Assembly (NCBI RefSeq): GCF_037102585.1
Contig: NW_027043829.1
Coordinates: forward strand, 1,054,001 to 1,118,000
Length of the DNA: 64,000 bases
Source of the DNA: Saccharomycopsis crataegensis
Taxonomy: Eukaryota; Ascomycota; Saccharomycetes; Ascoideales; Saccharomycopsidaceae
Reading direction: 5' to 3'
Of this stretch, positions 20,036 to 30,409 are shown in pieces (the stretch's first letter is position 1; every line of letters begins with the position of its first letter). The notes under the pieces were generated by a model that did not search any database, had not been told where the DNA came from, and saw only the letters and a program-made list of their open reading frames with translations. Both the position numbers and the translations under genes were made by a program.

Positions 20036-21502
20036 ATGGGTCAATTTCTTTCTCAGCCCGTAACCGAAAAGCACTCGGAAGATGGGGGCGATGAGTTTCT
20101 CAAGTTTGGGTTATCGTCAATGCAAGGTTGGCGTGTTTCCATGGAAGATTCCCACTCCACCATTCTTGATCTCAACAAGGTGAAGAGTTATAAGCAAATT
20201 GCCCAAGGGATTTACGATTCCGTTACCGTTACCGCCAACGACGACGATGACGATGACACCGAAGCCGACAAGGAAAGCACTGATTGTGCTCCAACCCCAA
20301 AAGATGTCGATACCTCAGTGACCACTGAAATTCAATTCGATGAACAAGTGTCATTTTTTGCAGTGTTTGATGGCCATGGTGGGTCTCGTGTGGCATTATT
20401 TTCCGGGGAACATTTGCCACAAATTCTCAGAGACCATTCGGAACTCATCCAAAAGAAACAATACGCCAAGGCGTTGCAAGACTCTTTCCTTGCCTGTGAC
20501 CGTGCTATTCTTGATGACCCAGCCATGAAGAACGACTCCAGTGGTTGTGCCGCCACCTCGATCTTGTGCACTCCTTCCAAACTTGTGTGTGCCAACTCTG
20601 GGGATTCCAGAATTGTGTTATCGATCGATGGTCAAGCCAAAGCCATGAGTTATGACCACAAACCTTCTAATGAAGGAGAAAAAGCCCGTATTGTTGCTGC
20701 TGGGGGATTTGTTGACGTGGGGCGTGTTAATGGTAACTTGGCTCTTTCTCGTTGTATTGGTGATTTCGATTTCAAGAAATCTCCAAACTTGCCACCTGAA
20801 GAACAAATTGTCACTGCGTTCCCAGATATTATTGAACACACCCTTGACTACGCCCATGATGAGTTTATCATTTTGGCGTGTGATGGGATTTGGGATTGCT
20901 TGACCTCTCAACAATGTGTCGAGCTCGTGCGCCGTGGGATCCATGAACGTCTTAGCTTGACGGAAATTTCGGAGAAAATCATCGATGTTTGCGTGGCTCC
21001 AAACTCCATGGGTACCGGTATAGGATGTGATAACATGTCGATCATTGTCGTGGCCATTCTTGACGGTAAATCTCTTGATCAATGGTACGATGATATCATT
21101 GCCAAAGAAGGTACTCCAATTTCCGAACCATTCAACGAAATTAGAAAACAAATTTTTAAGACAGAATTGGGACCAAATGAACATTTGCAACAAGATATGC
21201 AAGCCACTGGTGAAGAAGCTTTTGAAGAAGAAACCCCAGGGTTGGGTGATACAGGGATCACTCAGTCATTGAGTCAATTACTCAGCAGCAGTGTTGCAAC
21301 TTTCCAAGACGGTACATATTACATTGATACAAGCAACAGCTCCTCGATCTTGGCATCTCTTGGAATTTTGCCAGGTAGTGAATTTGCTGATGCTGAAGGA
21401 CATGAAATGGACAGAGAAATTGATGAAGAAGATGATGAAGATGAAGAAGAAGAAGAAAGTTCTAAAGTGGAGGAAATAGAAGTTGCAGAAGAAAAGAAAT
21501 AA
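20036..21502 (+). CDS. PTC3: PP2C protein phosphatase, Ptc2/Ptc3 type
   Basis: 488 aa. The PP2C catalytic domain spans about residues 20-345. Metal-binding motifs are visible: WRVSMEDSHST, FFAVFDGHGGSRVA, CANSGDSRIVL, ALSRCIGDFDFK, LACDGIWDCLT and GIGCDNMSII. An acidic insert (DDDDDDTEADKE) sits between the first two motifs. The C-terminal tail is acidic and disordered, ending in Glu/Lys runs, as in yeast Ptc2/Ptc3. These Mn/Mg-dependent Ser/Thr phosphatases dephosphorylate Hog1, Rad53 and Cdc28. The start MGQFLSQPVTEK matches the family start, with a possible N-myristoylation glycine. Tail-to-tail TatD is as in S. cerevisiae (YBL056W/YBL055C), so I use PTC3; PTC2 is the whole-genome-duplication paralogue there. 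Confidence 0.93.
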   Translation: MGQFLSQPVTEKHSEDGGDEFLKFGLSSMQGWRVSMEDSHSTILDLNKVKSYKQIAQGIYDSVTVTANDDDDDDTEADKESTDCAPTPKDVDTSVTTEIQFDEQVSFFAVFDGHGGSRVALFSGEHLPQILRDHSELIQKKQYAKALQDSFLACDRAILDDPAMKNDSSGCAATSILCTPSKLVCANSGDSRIVLSIDGQAKAMSYDHKPSNEGEKARIVAAGGFVDVGRVNGNLALSRCIGDFDFKKSPNLPPEEQIVTAFPDIIEHTLDYAHDEFIILACDGIWDCLTSQQCVELVRRGIHERLSLTEISEKIIDVCVAPNSMGTGIGCDNMSIIVVAILDGKSLDQWYDDIIAKEGTPISEPFNEIRKQIFKTELGPNEHLQQDMQATGEEAFEEETPGLGDTGITQSLSQLLSSSVATFQDGTYYIDTSNSSSILASLGILPGSEFADAEGHEMDREIDEEDDEDEEEEESSKVEEIEVAEEKK

Positions 21503-22329
21503 TAATATGACATATATTAGTCCGAAAGATTTCTCTCTGTAATGAGATGTGTATATATAATTATAAGAGAGAAATCCAGAGATTAATTACATTACAAATC
21601 TGAATGTGAAAAATAAACACAGAAAAAGAAAACCTAAAAAATTGAAAATAGAGAGTTCAATCCAAGAAAGTCAAACAATTCATTTTCTTTCCCTTTGTTT
21701 TTTTTTTTTTTTGTTTTGCTTTTTTTGATTTATTCATTTAATTTTTTATTTTTTTATTTCCTTTTGTTGGCCTATTTACATATTGTTACGATAACTATAA
21801 CTATTGCTATTCATTATCTTTATTATGATCATTTTCATTTTCCTTTTTTACCATTACTTTTTTAATAATCCTTTCCTTTTCTTTTTCTTTTTTTTTTGTT
21901 TTTTCGTGTATCTTTGTCATAATTTTTTGTCATAATTTTACATCGTCATTTTTCTCGTCTATGTTGATTTTCTTTTGTTCATTTTTTTTTTTTTTTTTTT
22001 TTTCGTATTTCCTATACATTACAGTTTTTGTTTTTTTTTATTTATTTTTATTTGATCCTTTTCTTTTACTCTTGTTGTTCTGTGTTGAGTTTCTTGTAAA
22101 GTTGTTTGTTTGGGATCGACATTAACTTATTTTACTTTTTTTTCAATTTTATTTTATTTAATTTGATTCTCTTTTCTTTTCTTTTCTTTTTCTATTTTTT
22201 ATGTTGATCATGAATTTTTTTTTAAATTTTGGAATAACATTTATGACAATAAAGTTTAGACTATGTAAAATGGATTCTATATATCACATAGAATAAACAG
22301 TGTATCCTTCGAGATCTCTTTCTATCCGA
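21503..22329. other. convergent intergenic, extremely T-rich
   Basis: More than 800 bases between PTC3 and TatD stops, dominated on the plus strand by T runs of 5-23 bases interrupted by short ATTATT and CTTTTC words. It probably acts as a bidirectional 3'-end and polyadenylation region. No gene seen. Confidence 0.5.
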
Positions 22330-23475
22330 TCACTTTCTATCTGGATATACATCAAATACTTCAACACTGTTTTTGTAGGCTATATCAATCAATACTTCTG
22401 GTTCAACCTGTTTCAATTTGGCCATGACCTCGGCAACGAGTCCCACAAACACTGGTTCATTACGGGACTTGATCAATGGGGGTGCCCTGATCCCAATTTG
22501 TGCCTCTGGTTGGATCTCAAACGTCGCCATCTTTTCCTTCTTGATATTTGGGAAAGGTAAATGATCATGAAGTTGGACGACAGCTTTTTTCTTTGAGGTT
22601 GGTTTCTGTTGAGCAGTTTGTTCTGATGAGGCTTGATCTTCTTCAATCGCGATTTCGGGATAATACGCATTAGGATACCCTGTAAGATACTTATAACCGG
22701 CATGACTTTTACGGATTTCACACCATGGAGCATCAGTTTCAATCATCAATCTTTCCAAGGGTATTTCTGCCGCCACTTGCAAATTCTCCTCAGTTTTCAA
22801 TGAACAACCATTGACACTGATATAGAACCCCAATTCCACGAGTCTTTTAAGTTCTGGCAAAGTTCCGGTAAAAGAATGCACCACATGGTGTTTACGGGTC
22901 AATTTACCATTGGAAGTGGATGACGAAGAAGAAGAAGAAGCAAGGTACGGTTCAATAATCTTGATGAAATCATCACAAGCAGCCCTCATGTGCAAAAACA
23001 ATGGTAAATCACAATCCACAGCAATATCAAGTTGTTTTTTGAAATATTCTCGTTGTAAATCTGCAGAAGCATAATGCAATCGATCATAATCTAAGCCAAT
23101 CTCCCCAAAAGCCTTGACGATCCCCAATTGTTTGCCTTCAAGGGCAAGCTCTCGAAGTTGTTGAAGATGCAGTTCTGGATTGTCGATGAATTCGGTGACA
23201 CTGCACGGATGGACCCCTACGGTAGAATAAAGGAATCCCTGATGATTACGACACATCTCCATAGTTCGACGAGATTCTTCTAAAGTAGATCCAGTAGCGA
23301 GGATTTTCTCAACGTTGAAGAGCCTGGCGCGCTCAAGCACTAGAGAAAGATCCAGATCGTGATGAGGTTTGCCATTATAGTGGCCATGGAACATCGGATC
23401 TGTAAAATTGACCCCAATGTCAAAGTAACGAGGTACGAATCTTTTCATGGCCAGGGCTTTCAATGTGGAGGCCAT
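22330..23475 (-). CDS. TatD-family metal-dependent nuclease
   Basis: 381 aa from the ATG at 23475 (an upstream in-frame ATG would add a poor Lys/Phe-rich leader). Motifs of the eukaryotic TatD/TATDN1 family are visible: YFDIGVNFTDPMFHG at the N-terminus, STVGVHPCS, FGEIGLDYDRLHY, LPLFLHMRAACDDF, VVHSFTGTL and IETDAPWCEIR. These carry the His/Asp/Glu metal ligands. The family has 3'-5' exo- and endodeoxyribonuclease activity linked to DNA fragmentation and repair; S. cerevisiae YBL055C is the orthologue. A Gln/Lys insert (about residues 305-325) precedes the C-terminal strand. The gene converges with PTC3 as in S. cerevisiae. Confidence 0.9.
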   Translation of the reverse strand: MASTLKALAMKRFVPRYFDIGVNFTDPMFHGHYNGKPHHDLDLSLVLERARLFNVEKILATGSTLEESRRTMEMCRNHQGFLYSTVGVHPCSVTEFIDNPELHLQQLRELALEGKQLGIVKAFGEIGLDYDRLHYASADLQREYFKKQLDIAVDCDLPLFLHMRAACDDFIKIIEPYLASSSSSSSTSNGKLTRKHHVVHSFTGTLPELKRLVELGFYISVNGCSLKTEENLQVAAEIPLERLMIETDAPWCEIRKSHAGYKYLTGYPNAYYPEIAIEEDQASSEQTAQQKPTSKKKAVVQLHDHLPFPNIKKEKMATFEIQPEAQIGIRAPPLIKSRNEPVFVGLVAEVMAKLKQVEPEVLIDIAYKNSVEVFDVYPDRK

Positions 23476-23863
23476 TAGCAATGAAAAAAAAAAAGAGATA
23501 TAAAGAGAAAAAGTATCAATCTTTGGTCTATTAGTGGTGATTTGGTACATTTTACTTTTTGTTATTTTTTTTTTTTTCTCGATCATTTTTCATGCAGTGT
23601 AGTCAGATCAAAGGATAACGAAATCATGGAGATAACAAAAAAAAAAAAAAGAAATATTAAGCTGGAAAAGAAACAAATATTAGCGATTTATCAAACTGGA
23701 AAATGGAAGCAACAATTAGCAAAACAGAAAAATTAGCAAAAGAAGAAAAATTAACAAAAGAAAATTAACACAAGAAGAAAACTTTAACAGAAGAAGCAAA
23801 AATTAGCGAGAGTTATAAATAAGCAAGGAGAAAAGACAAAAATAAAAAAAATCTAGAAAAATA
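23476..23863. other. intergenic, TatD promoter and downstream gene 3' end
   Basis: A-rich purine tracts (AAAAGAAGAAAAATTAACA-like, loosely repeated at about 23725-23800). No ORF or RNA recognised. Confidence 0.4.
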
Positions 23864-25864
23864 TTACATGACAAAATAATCAAATTTAAACTCCATATGT
23901 CTCTGCTCGGGTACAATATTCAATACTCTTCCGAATTCCAAGATATTTTTAATATTCTTGACGGCCCACTCATCATCACCATTGATCACTTGTTGTGAGT
24001 ACAAGTTGGTTTGAGGGGTCAAGATCAAATTGGGCATCTTCAATAGTTTCATCACCAATTTTCGATCATTAAAATCAATTGAATCCGTGGCCATTGACCT
24101 GATTTTCCCATTACCAAGATATTTTTTGATAGATTTAAAGTTGATGAGTTTTTCCAGTGCTGTGTTCACCAAAATTACACCATCTTTCATGCTAGAAATC
24201 ATTCCATTGTTGATCATCCGATAGTATTTCGATTTACTGCCAGGTATTTCATCCCCGTTTTGTTTTCTAGCCACATCCGATAAAGTCTTCACAGCGGAAG
24301 TGTCAACATGGTCGTCACTAGTAGGAAAATCCTCTCTAATGTTTATGGAGAAGATATCTGATATCTTAAGGAGCTCTTCTAAAGTAACGTACTCCAATCC
24401 TAAAGACTGTTCAATTACTGTAGGAAGTTGGTACTCATCATGATATATCATTCTCTTGAAATTAAAGGGTCTTGCTCGACTGGCAATGGCTTTGCCAACC
24501 CCATTCATCCCAAGAATCCCCAAAACTTTGCCATTGGGCAAAAACCCAAACTCTGCTTTACCGGCCAGGGTGTATATGCTCTCCAATGGTTCTGGTGGGA
24601 AATCGAAAAGCCAAGGTTTGGAAGTCCAGCGACTTTCGTACTCCATGTTTTCTTCGTACGACCTGAGCAAATTCTGGATACTTTCTTGATAATTTCTCAT
24701 GGCACTGAGCATTAGAAACATATGGGTATCGGCGGTAGAATTATCTTTTAACTCACTATTGATATTGTAAGAAAACTGAATATTTCTTTGCGTTAGTTGG
24801 TTTATGATACTTGAATTATACCGTAAATCAGAATTAATCACTGCCACTGTAGTCTCTGGTAACATTCCAATGATTTCCTCATCAAATGTTCCAATTAATC
24901 CATCAGTAAGCTTACTGGTCACAAGAATGTTGTAGTCGGTATATTGTGATAACTTGTAAATGAAATCTTCTCTTGTCTTCATTTTGTTGGTAGGAATTTG
25001 TATCACTTCTGCATTGTAATTCAACCGTAAATCATCCCAAATGTCCTTATCTAGGGCTAATGGATGGAATGCTGCGATTTTAGGATGCTTGATATACTTG
25101 GCCTTGGAGTGTTCTGCTAAGAAAATCGTATTTCTTTGATAAAAGATAATCCCTAGAAAAATCAACAATATGACCCCAAACACTCCGCCACCAATAGCTA
25201 GTAACTGTTTTATATCTTGAGGATCCAATGCTTTTGAAACAACCTGTTTTTGCTTCTTTAGTGATTCTTTCTTGGCACCTAATAGTTCCTTTTTCTTTTT
25301 CTTTGGTTTCTTTTCACTTGGTATATAATATTGATGATCTAAATCCAAATATTGCTCTATCATTGGCGGGGCAGTAGTGGGCCTTGAGTGAAACTTTTGT
25401 GGTTCATAATTTTGCATCACTGATAATCCATCATCAGGATCATTCAACACGGCTGTCGCCAATAATGATACCATATCTGAGGAAGAATTAGACGTTTTCA
25501 ATGCTAGAGACTTCTTCTTGGAAGAATTGCGTGTTTTCAATACACGTTGACCCCCAGTGGATCCAGGAATCATTATAGAATTGAAATGTTGGGGGAACTG
25601 CTGGGTCTGGGGTATATCATGAGAATAGCCAGAGGTTTGTACTAATGGATTAGACATTGGCGGAGGAGGATAGAATACTTGATGACCCCCAGCATTATTG
25701 TGACTATTATTATTCGGGCTGGCAGTGCTTCTATGGTTCCGGGGGTTTGGGGTCTGATGACCCTTGACGTTTTTATAAAAGCTTTGATGGTACTTCACCG
25801 CGTACTTGTAGTCGCCAAAGTACTTGTGAGGCTTGGAGGAGATGGGCTGGTCTTGGGGGATCAT
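23864..25864 (-). CDS. membrane-anchored D-2-hydroxyacid dehydrogenase-like pseudoenzyme
   Basis: 666 aa. Residues 1-215 are Asn/Pro/Ser-rich and become strongly basic (KKPKKKKKELLG). One transmembrane helix lies at 221-242 (LLAIGGGVFGVILLIFLGIIFY). The rest resembles a D-isomer-specific 2-hydroxyacid dehydrogenase, with a Rossmann segment at about 445-465 (GKVLGILGMNGVGKAIASRA). Landmarks are degenerate. The usual GxGxxG reads GMNGVG. The catalytic Arg in NxARG is replaced (NTA-CTG-EKLIN, residue 570). The Glu of the DVFxxEP segment is missing (DSIDFNDRK). The catalytic His is Gln618 in LILTPQTN. I infer a type II single-pass protein with a lumenal or extracellular non-catalytic domain. I know of no characterised yeast homologue. 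The frame is intact across 2 kb, so it is a gene, not a relic. Confidence 0.75.
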   Translation of the reverse strand: MIPQDQPISSKPHKYFGDYKYAVKYHQSFYKNVKGHQTPNPRNHRSTASPNNNSHNNAGGHQVFYPPPPMSNPLVQTSGYSHDIPQTQQFPQHFNSIMIPGSTGGQRVLKTRNSSKKKSLALKTSNSSSDMVSLLATAVLNDPDDGLSVMQNYEPQKFHSRPTTAPPMIEQYLDLDHQYYIPSEKKPKKKKKELLGAKKESLKKQKQVVSKALDPQDIKQLLAIGGGVFGVILLIFLGIIFYQRNTIFLAEHSKAKYIKHPKIAAFHPLALDKDIWDDLRLNYNAEVIQIPTNKMKTREDFIYKLSQYTDYNILVTSKLTDGLIGTFDEEIIGMLPETTVAVINSDLRYNSSIINQLTQRNIQFSYNINSELKDNSTADTHMFLMLSAMRNYQESIQNLLRSYEENMEYESRWTSKPWLFDFPPEPLESIYTLAGKAEFGFLPNGKVLGILGMNGVGKAIASRARPFNFKRMIYHDEYQLPTVIEQSLGLEYVTLEELLKISDIFSINIREDFPTSDDHVDTSAVKTLSDVARKQNGDEIPGSKSKYYRMINNGMISSMKDGVILVNTALEKLINFKSIKKYLGNGKIRSMATDSIDFNDRKLVMKLLKMPNLILTPQTNLYSQQVINGDDEWAVKNIKNILEFGRVLNIVPEQRHMEFKFDYFVM

Positions 25865-26122
25865 TAGTTGTTGTAAGTGTAATGCATCATATAATTATTT
25901 AGCAATGGTCTAGGAGATAAATCTATCTGATACCCAGTAAACAAGAAAGATTCTCAATAACCGAGCTCGCTTTCCGGGATCTGAGAGGGATGTGGGTTGG
26001 TCTGCTTTATAGAACATCCACGTGATTGCGCTTCCCAAAACTTTTGGCGGCCACAAAAACGCCCGTCAAAATCACCATCGTAATTGTTGCAGTTGATCGT
26101 TGATCTTATCAAACGGCAAACC

Positions 26123-26409
26123 ATGGTAAGTTGTTGGTTGATTGCCTACGATGGGGTTTTGCGATAGCTATAATTTTCTAACTAACACCCTGATAGTCTG
26201 CGCTTTTCAACTTCCAATCATTATTGCAAGTGCTTCTCTTGCTAATTTGTACTTCCACCTATATCCATTCAGCAGTACCAGCTTTACTCGACAAGAATAA
26301 GAATGGGTTGTTAGGAGTGTTCTGGAAATTTGCTAGAATCGGTGAAAGAATGAGCCCTTACATTTCCATCTGCTGTATAATCATGGCGTTTTCTCATTTG
26401 ATGTCCTGA
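26123..26409 (+). CDS. KSH1: Ksh1 (Kish), early secretory pathway membrane protein, spliced
   Basis: Exon 1 is only the ATG (26123-26125). The intron is 26126-26196 (GTAAGT donor, CTAACTAAC branch, GATAG acceptor) and exon 2 is 26197-26409, giving 71 aa. The product starts [19 protein letters not shown]. It continues [39 protein letters not shown], matching the Kish/TMEM167 family throughout. There is an N-terminal hydrophobic segment and a second near the C-terminus. Ksh1 is an essential Golgi/ER protein needed early in secretion. Length equals the S. cerevisiae protein within one or two residues. The gene is divergent from the pseudo-dehydrogenase over 258 bp that include a GC patch with TTTTGGCGGCC. 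Confidence 0.95.
26126..26196 (+). other. spliceosomal intron of KSH1, directly after ATG
   Basis: ATG|GTAAGT donor, CTAACTAAC branch region at 26178-26186, acceptor AG at 26195-26196. The conserved family start MSALFNF requires this splice. Confidence 0.93.
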
Positions 26410-26705
26410 AGAAAGGATGAATCTTATCGGATGATGAATGATCTCCCTGGTATTTTGGTTTGTTTGGTTTTTTTGAATTGACATCATGTTGATCTGACGT
26501 TTTTGTACGAATTTATTTCTTTGGTATTGTATTATTAGCCTTAATTGCTGCTTCAATTATAAGGTGCTGCACATTGTTCTTTTTACCTCTTTTTTTTTTT
26601 TTTTTTTATGGTCATCTGTGTTTTACAATTTTTGTTTGATATTTTATCCAGCAATATAATTAACGTTTATATTTGAAAGAAGAGGAGAAAAAAAAATCTA
26701 TTTGA

Positions 26706-28979
26706 TCATTTAAATTCGTAAATCTCATTAGAACCAAAACACAATACCGGAACTCTTTGGGTTCCCACAATTTTTTCCAACAAGTTGGCATCCCATTTAG
26801 AATACATAATCTTTACCACACTCAAATTGATATCCTTAATGACATCTCTCATCATTGAATCACCCAAAAATCTCAATAAAATCTCGCTATAATAAGTTTC
26901 ATCTGAAGGGCACTTGTAAAACACCACATTTCTCACACCTTTGATCTCAAATCTATTGTAATGGTGCAATCTTTCAGTGTATAACATAACTTTATACTTT
27001 CCTTTGGCAAACCCATCACGGTATTTTGTAAGTTTTGATTGTGAAGAATATTCATCAAGAGAGCAGAAATTCACGGAAGTTTCATACCTAAGATAATTCT
27101 TCACCCGAAGATAATCGCTATAATCAGGAAGGTACACCAACGCGCCCCCGCCTTCTTTATCATCAGATTGCTCTTTCAAAAATGGCACAATATTAGTCTT
27201 AAAGTAGTTGAAACGAGCGTTTGGATCGTTGACTGGCAATTCACATTCAAATCTGTTGAAAACCTGTCTCAACTTGAAAACAATCTGGCCAATCCCCGAT
27301 TCGTCACTAGTGAAATTACGCTTGAATTTCACTTTCCCGGACAAATTCAAAGAATGTTTGTTACCAATCAAATTATTCATTTCTGGAGTACTGAATTTCC
27401 CGAACACTAAATTCTGACGCAAATACTTGAATTGATTATTAATGGCCCACATTCTAATTCTGCTGAAATCCAAATCTTCGGAATAATTTTCTGGGATCGT
27501 ATTGAGATGTTTAAGAATGTAACTCACATTCCCCCAATTTTGGTACTGTAAGGAGTTGGCTTGATCCACCACAAACACTTCGATGGAACTTAAAAAGTCC
27601 TTATTGTTCTTGTTTTTCTCCTTTTTCTCCAAAATCGCTTTTAATCCCAACGGTGATGCCAAAATTATGTCCGATTGGTTGAACGCCGAGTAGAATTTCA
27701 AAGTTTTTCTGGTGAATTTCATCCCTAGGCAAAAGAAATCATTACTATTACCATCAAAGAGATATTTGAAGTCGTTGGATTTGTATTCTGGGACTTTATC
27801 GTCAGAATAATATTGAGCATAGAATCTTTTCTTGTTTTCCACGGTTTGTAAGCCGGAAATTTCAATAATTTTCTCACCTACTGCAAAACAAGCTTGACGA
27901 GTAGGCAATAAAATCAATACTTTTGGACGGTTAAAACTTTGATCTCTCAACTCTGGTTCATCTTCTACCGAAGCTTTCCCTTGCTCCAATGCTTCCTTAT
28001 AAGTAGAAAGTTTTAAATTGTTCTTGAGAATCCGATCTCTGGTCTTATAAATGTGATTCACTGCATGAGCTGCATATAAGTCTCTGATAGATGATTCATC
28101 TTTGTAGTGTTGATAAGGAAACACTACATCTTTATATTTGAAAACCGAATCAAGTATGAGTTTTTGAGAATTGGTGATGTTGGCATCGTCAAATGGAATA
28201 TTCATACGAGATTTAATCTTGAATTGTTCAAGGTTCCCATCGAGTCTGATATTTTGTTTGCCTTTAGATAGTTGTTCCTCGATTGGAGCTGATTGGCCAA
28301 TAGCCATATACTGTTTGTCAGAGGTACTGGTTTTGGTGGACTGCCATTTCAAGGTTGAATCCTTACTGACTTGTTGCTCGAAATTCTCCAATATCGATTC
28401 CTGTGGATTAGCAAAATGGTATTCGAATGGGTCACTTGATGCCTCATCATCTTCTTCATCTTCTTCATCTTCTGATAAATCATTCTGATCTTCTTCATCT
28501 TCTTTTTTAACCAGTTCCTCATCTTCGTCAATATCCTCAATCCCGTATTCGGTTTCCTCATCTTCATTTCCTGGAATATTCCCATCAATAACCTGGACCT
28601 TTGCAGTATTCTTCTCTGATTTCTTTGTGGTTTTCTTTTCGTCTTTCCCATTATCCAAGAGCACCATCAATGCATCGTAAGCCTGGCGTGGATTGTTCTC
28701 CAAACTCATGGCCCCGGATGGCTCCTCGCCAATGTTATCTCCTGATTCGTATCCCTCATCATTTTCTGGGAAATCCGGAAAATCTTCTTTGGCTTCCTCA
28801 TTCTGGTGTCTTCTTCCCATTCTTTTGATCTCACGCATTTGTTGTCTTCCATGTTTTGGTTTCTTATTTGTCTGATCATGACGAGAATTGCCAAATGATC
28901 TCTTTTGAGAATTACCAAATGTTCTCTTTTGAGAATTACCAAATGGTCTTTTGTGATTATTTCTTTGAGGTCCTGCCAT
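26706..28979 (-). CDS. UTP25: Utp25, SSU processome DEAD-box-like protein
   Basis: 757 aa from the first ATG (28979). The N-terminus is basic with a three-fold KR(P/T/S)FGNS(Q/R) repeat (about residues 10-33). A long Asp/Glu-rich region (residues ~70-190) follows. The conserved Utp25 core includes IRDLYAAHAVNHIYKTRDRIL, RPKVLILLPTRQACF, QSDIILASPLGLK, VFVVDQANSLQYQNW and FYKCPSDETYYSEIL. Utp25 is a helicase-fold protein without functional ATPase motifs. It is needed for U3 snoRNA-dependent 18S rRNA processing in the nucleolus. Length is similar to S. cerevisiae (721 aa). Facing A20/T7 tracts lie in its upstream region. Confidence 0.93.
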   Translation of the reverse strand: MAGPQRNNHKRPFGNSQKRTFGNSQKRSFGNSRHDQTNKKPKHGRQQMREIKRMGRRHQNEEAKEDFPDFPENDEGYESGDNIGEEPSGAMSLENNPRQAYDALMVLLDNGKDEKKTTKKSEKNTAKVQVIDGNIPGNEDEETEYGIEDIDEDEELVKKEDEEDQNDLSEDEEDEEDDEASSDPFEYHFANPQESILENFEQQVSKDSTLKWQSTKTSTSDKQYMAIGQSAPIEEQLSKGKQNIRLDGNLEQFKIKSRMNIPFDDANITNSQKLILDSVFKYKDVVFPYQHYKDESSIRDLYAAHAVNHIYKTRDRILKNNLKLSTYKEALEQGKASVEDEPELRDQSFNRPKVLILLPTRQACFAVGEKIIEISGLQTVENKKRFYAQYYSDDKVPEYKSNDFKYLFDGNSNDFFCLGMKFTRKTLKFYSAFNQSDIILASPLGLKAILEKKEKNKNNKDFLSSIEVFVVDQANSLQYQNWGNVSYILKHLNTIPENYSEDLDFSRIRMWAINNQFKYLRQNLVFGKFSTPEMNNLIGNKHSLNLSGKVKFKRNFTSDESGIGQIVFKLRQVFNRFECELPVNDPNARFNYFKTNIVPFLKEQSDDKEGGGALVYLPDYSDYLRVKNYLRYETSVNFCSLDEYSSQSKLTKYRDGFAKGKYKVMLYTERLHHYNRFEIKGVRNVVFYKCPSDETYYSEILLRFLGDSMMRDVIKDINLSVVKIMYSKWDANLLEKIVGTQRVPVLCFGSNEIYEFK

Positions 28980-30409
28980 CTTTGCAAATAACAAACTTTT
29001 TTTTTCCTGCAAGAATTCCACAATTCGTTACTCAGACTATATTGAAGATTATTTTGAAAAGTAAAGTCTCATCTCTTCTAAAAAAAAAAAAAAAAAAAAA
29101 TTTTTTTATTGATATTTATTCGCGTGATTTGTACCGAATAATGCATAATTATGCGTATCTAGGAATTACAGCATCAGTAAGTAGCATTTATTAAGCATTA
29201 TTCGCTATTGATTAAATAATATAATATATTTTTATTTGGAACCTCCTTGAGATTTGCTGTTACTTGATGAGCTCTAACTATCTTATTGTTATCGTATTTT
29301 TATTTATTCATTTTTTTTTTTTTAAAGTTAACTTCTCCAAATACCACAAGTAAACTAGATAGTCACTTGAGCTAATTCTCAAATATAAGTTTCAATTATA
29401 TGCTAGCTCGTTTACGATTTTGGGATTGCAAGCCACTGAGAATTATCAAGTACCGGAAGCAGTATCAAACTTCCCTGTCTATATAAACCAAGATAGAAAA
29501 CTTCATCAGAACACCTTTAGCTGTTTTGTAATTGATATATTAAGCCCAAACAGGGTCTTTTGACAAATAGACAGCTCTTCTGCGATCTACAAAGAATATA
29601 TTGGATAGTGGAAATAAGTCTCTTTGCTTATTCTCTTGTTTGTTTGAGAAAGTGAAAAAAAAAAGAGAAAAAAAAAAAAAACTATCCTAAGAATCACAAA
29701 GACTATCACAATCCAAACTTTGGAATTACTTAATCCCGTAAGAAAAGAAGATTGAACAGAAAAAGTGATATCTTTAGCTTGAAAGAGTTAGTTGGCACAG
29801 TTTATCTATTTCAGAGATAAAGCCACCTACAAAATCGTGAACTGTGAAAAGCTTGTGAGATATTTACGATCATTTTAGAATCTTCGATGCTGAAACTTTG
29901 AAAAGCATACTAATTTCATCTTCTACTTGAATTTCCCCAAGCTTTTTCCTAAAGTGCTAATATATATATATATATTTTTTTTGTGAAAAAAGTCATATTG
30001 CTCTGCCATATATGAATTTGGATATATATCTTTGATACAAGTGAGAGAGAGTGTGTGTGTGTGTGACAGGTGTACGTTAGTGTATCGGTAGGGATCCTTT
30101 ACTAAAGCAATTGTTTAACAATCACAGCTCAAAAACGCCCCCTAATTACAGTGTTAGTAAGCAATATAGAAATGCATTTACATAAAGAATTAAATATTTA
30201 TAAATAATAAGCACAATAGCCACCAATATAATAATAAAGAAGATAATCAGCCAAAAGACAAAGTTTCACTCAACAGTCACATGATACAGCGAAGTAAAAT
30301 TCCATCACCAAAAAACAACACATTGAAATTGAAATCGTTATTGCATTTGTCCTTTGATCTGTTTGATTCACCTCCTCCACAGGATCATCTCCCACGCAAA
30401 TAATAACAA
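28980..30409. promoter_or_regulatory. long divergent intergenic UTP25/DSL1
   Basis: 1.4 kb. The UTP25-proximal part holds CTCATCTC near 29067 (GATGAG on the other strand, PAC-like) and A20/T7 tracts at 29080-29107. A palindrome-like GCATAATTATGC lies near 29142. The DSL1 side has (TA)n near 29961 and (GT)n near 30050-30063. No protein or RNA gene is recognised. Confidence 0.45.
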
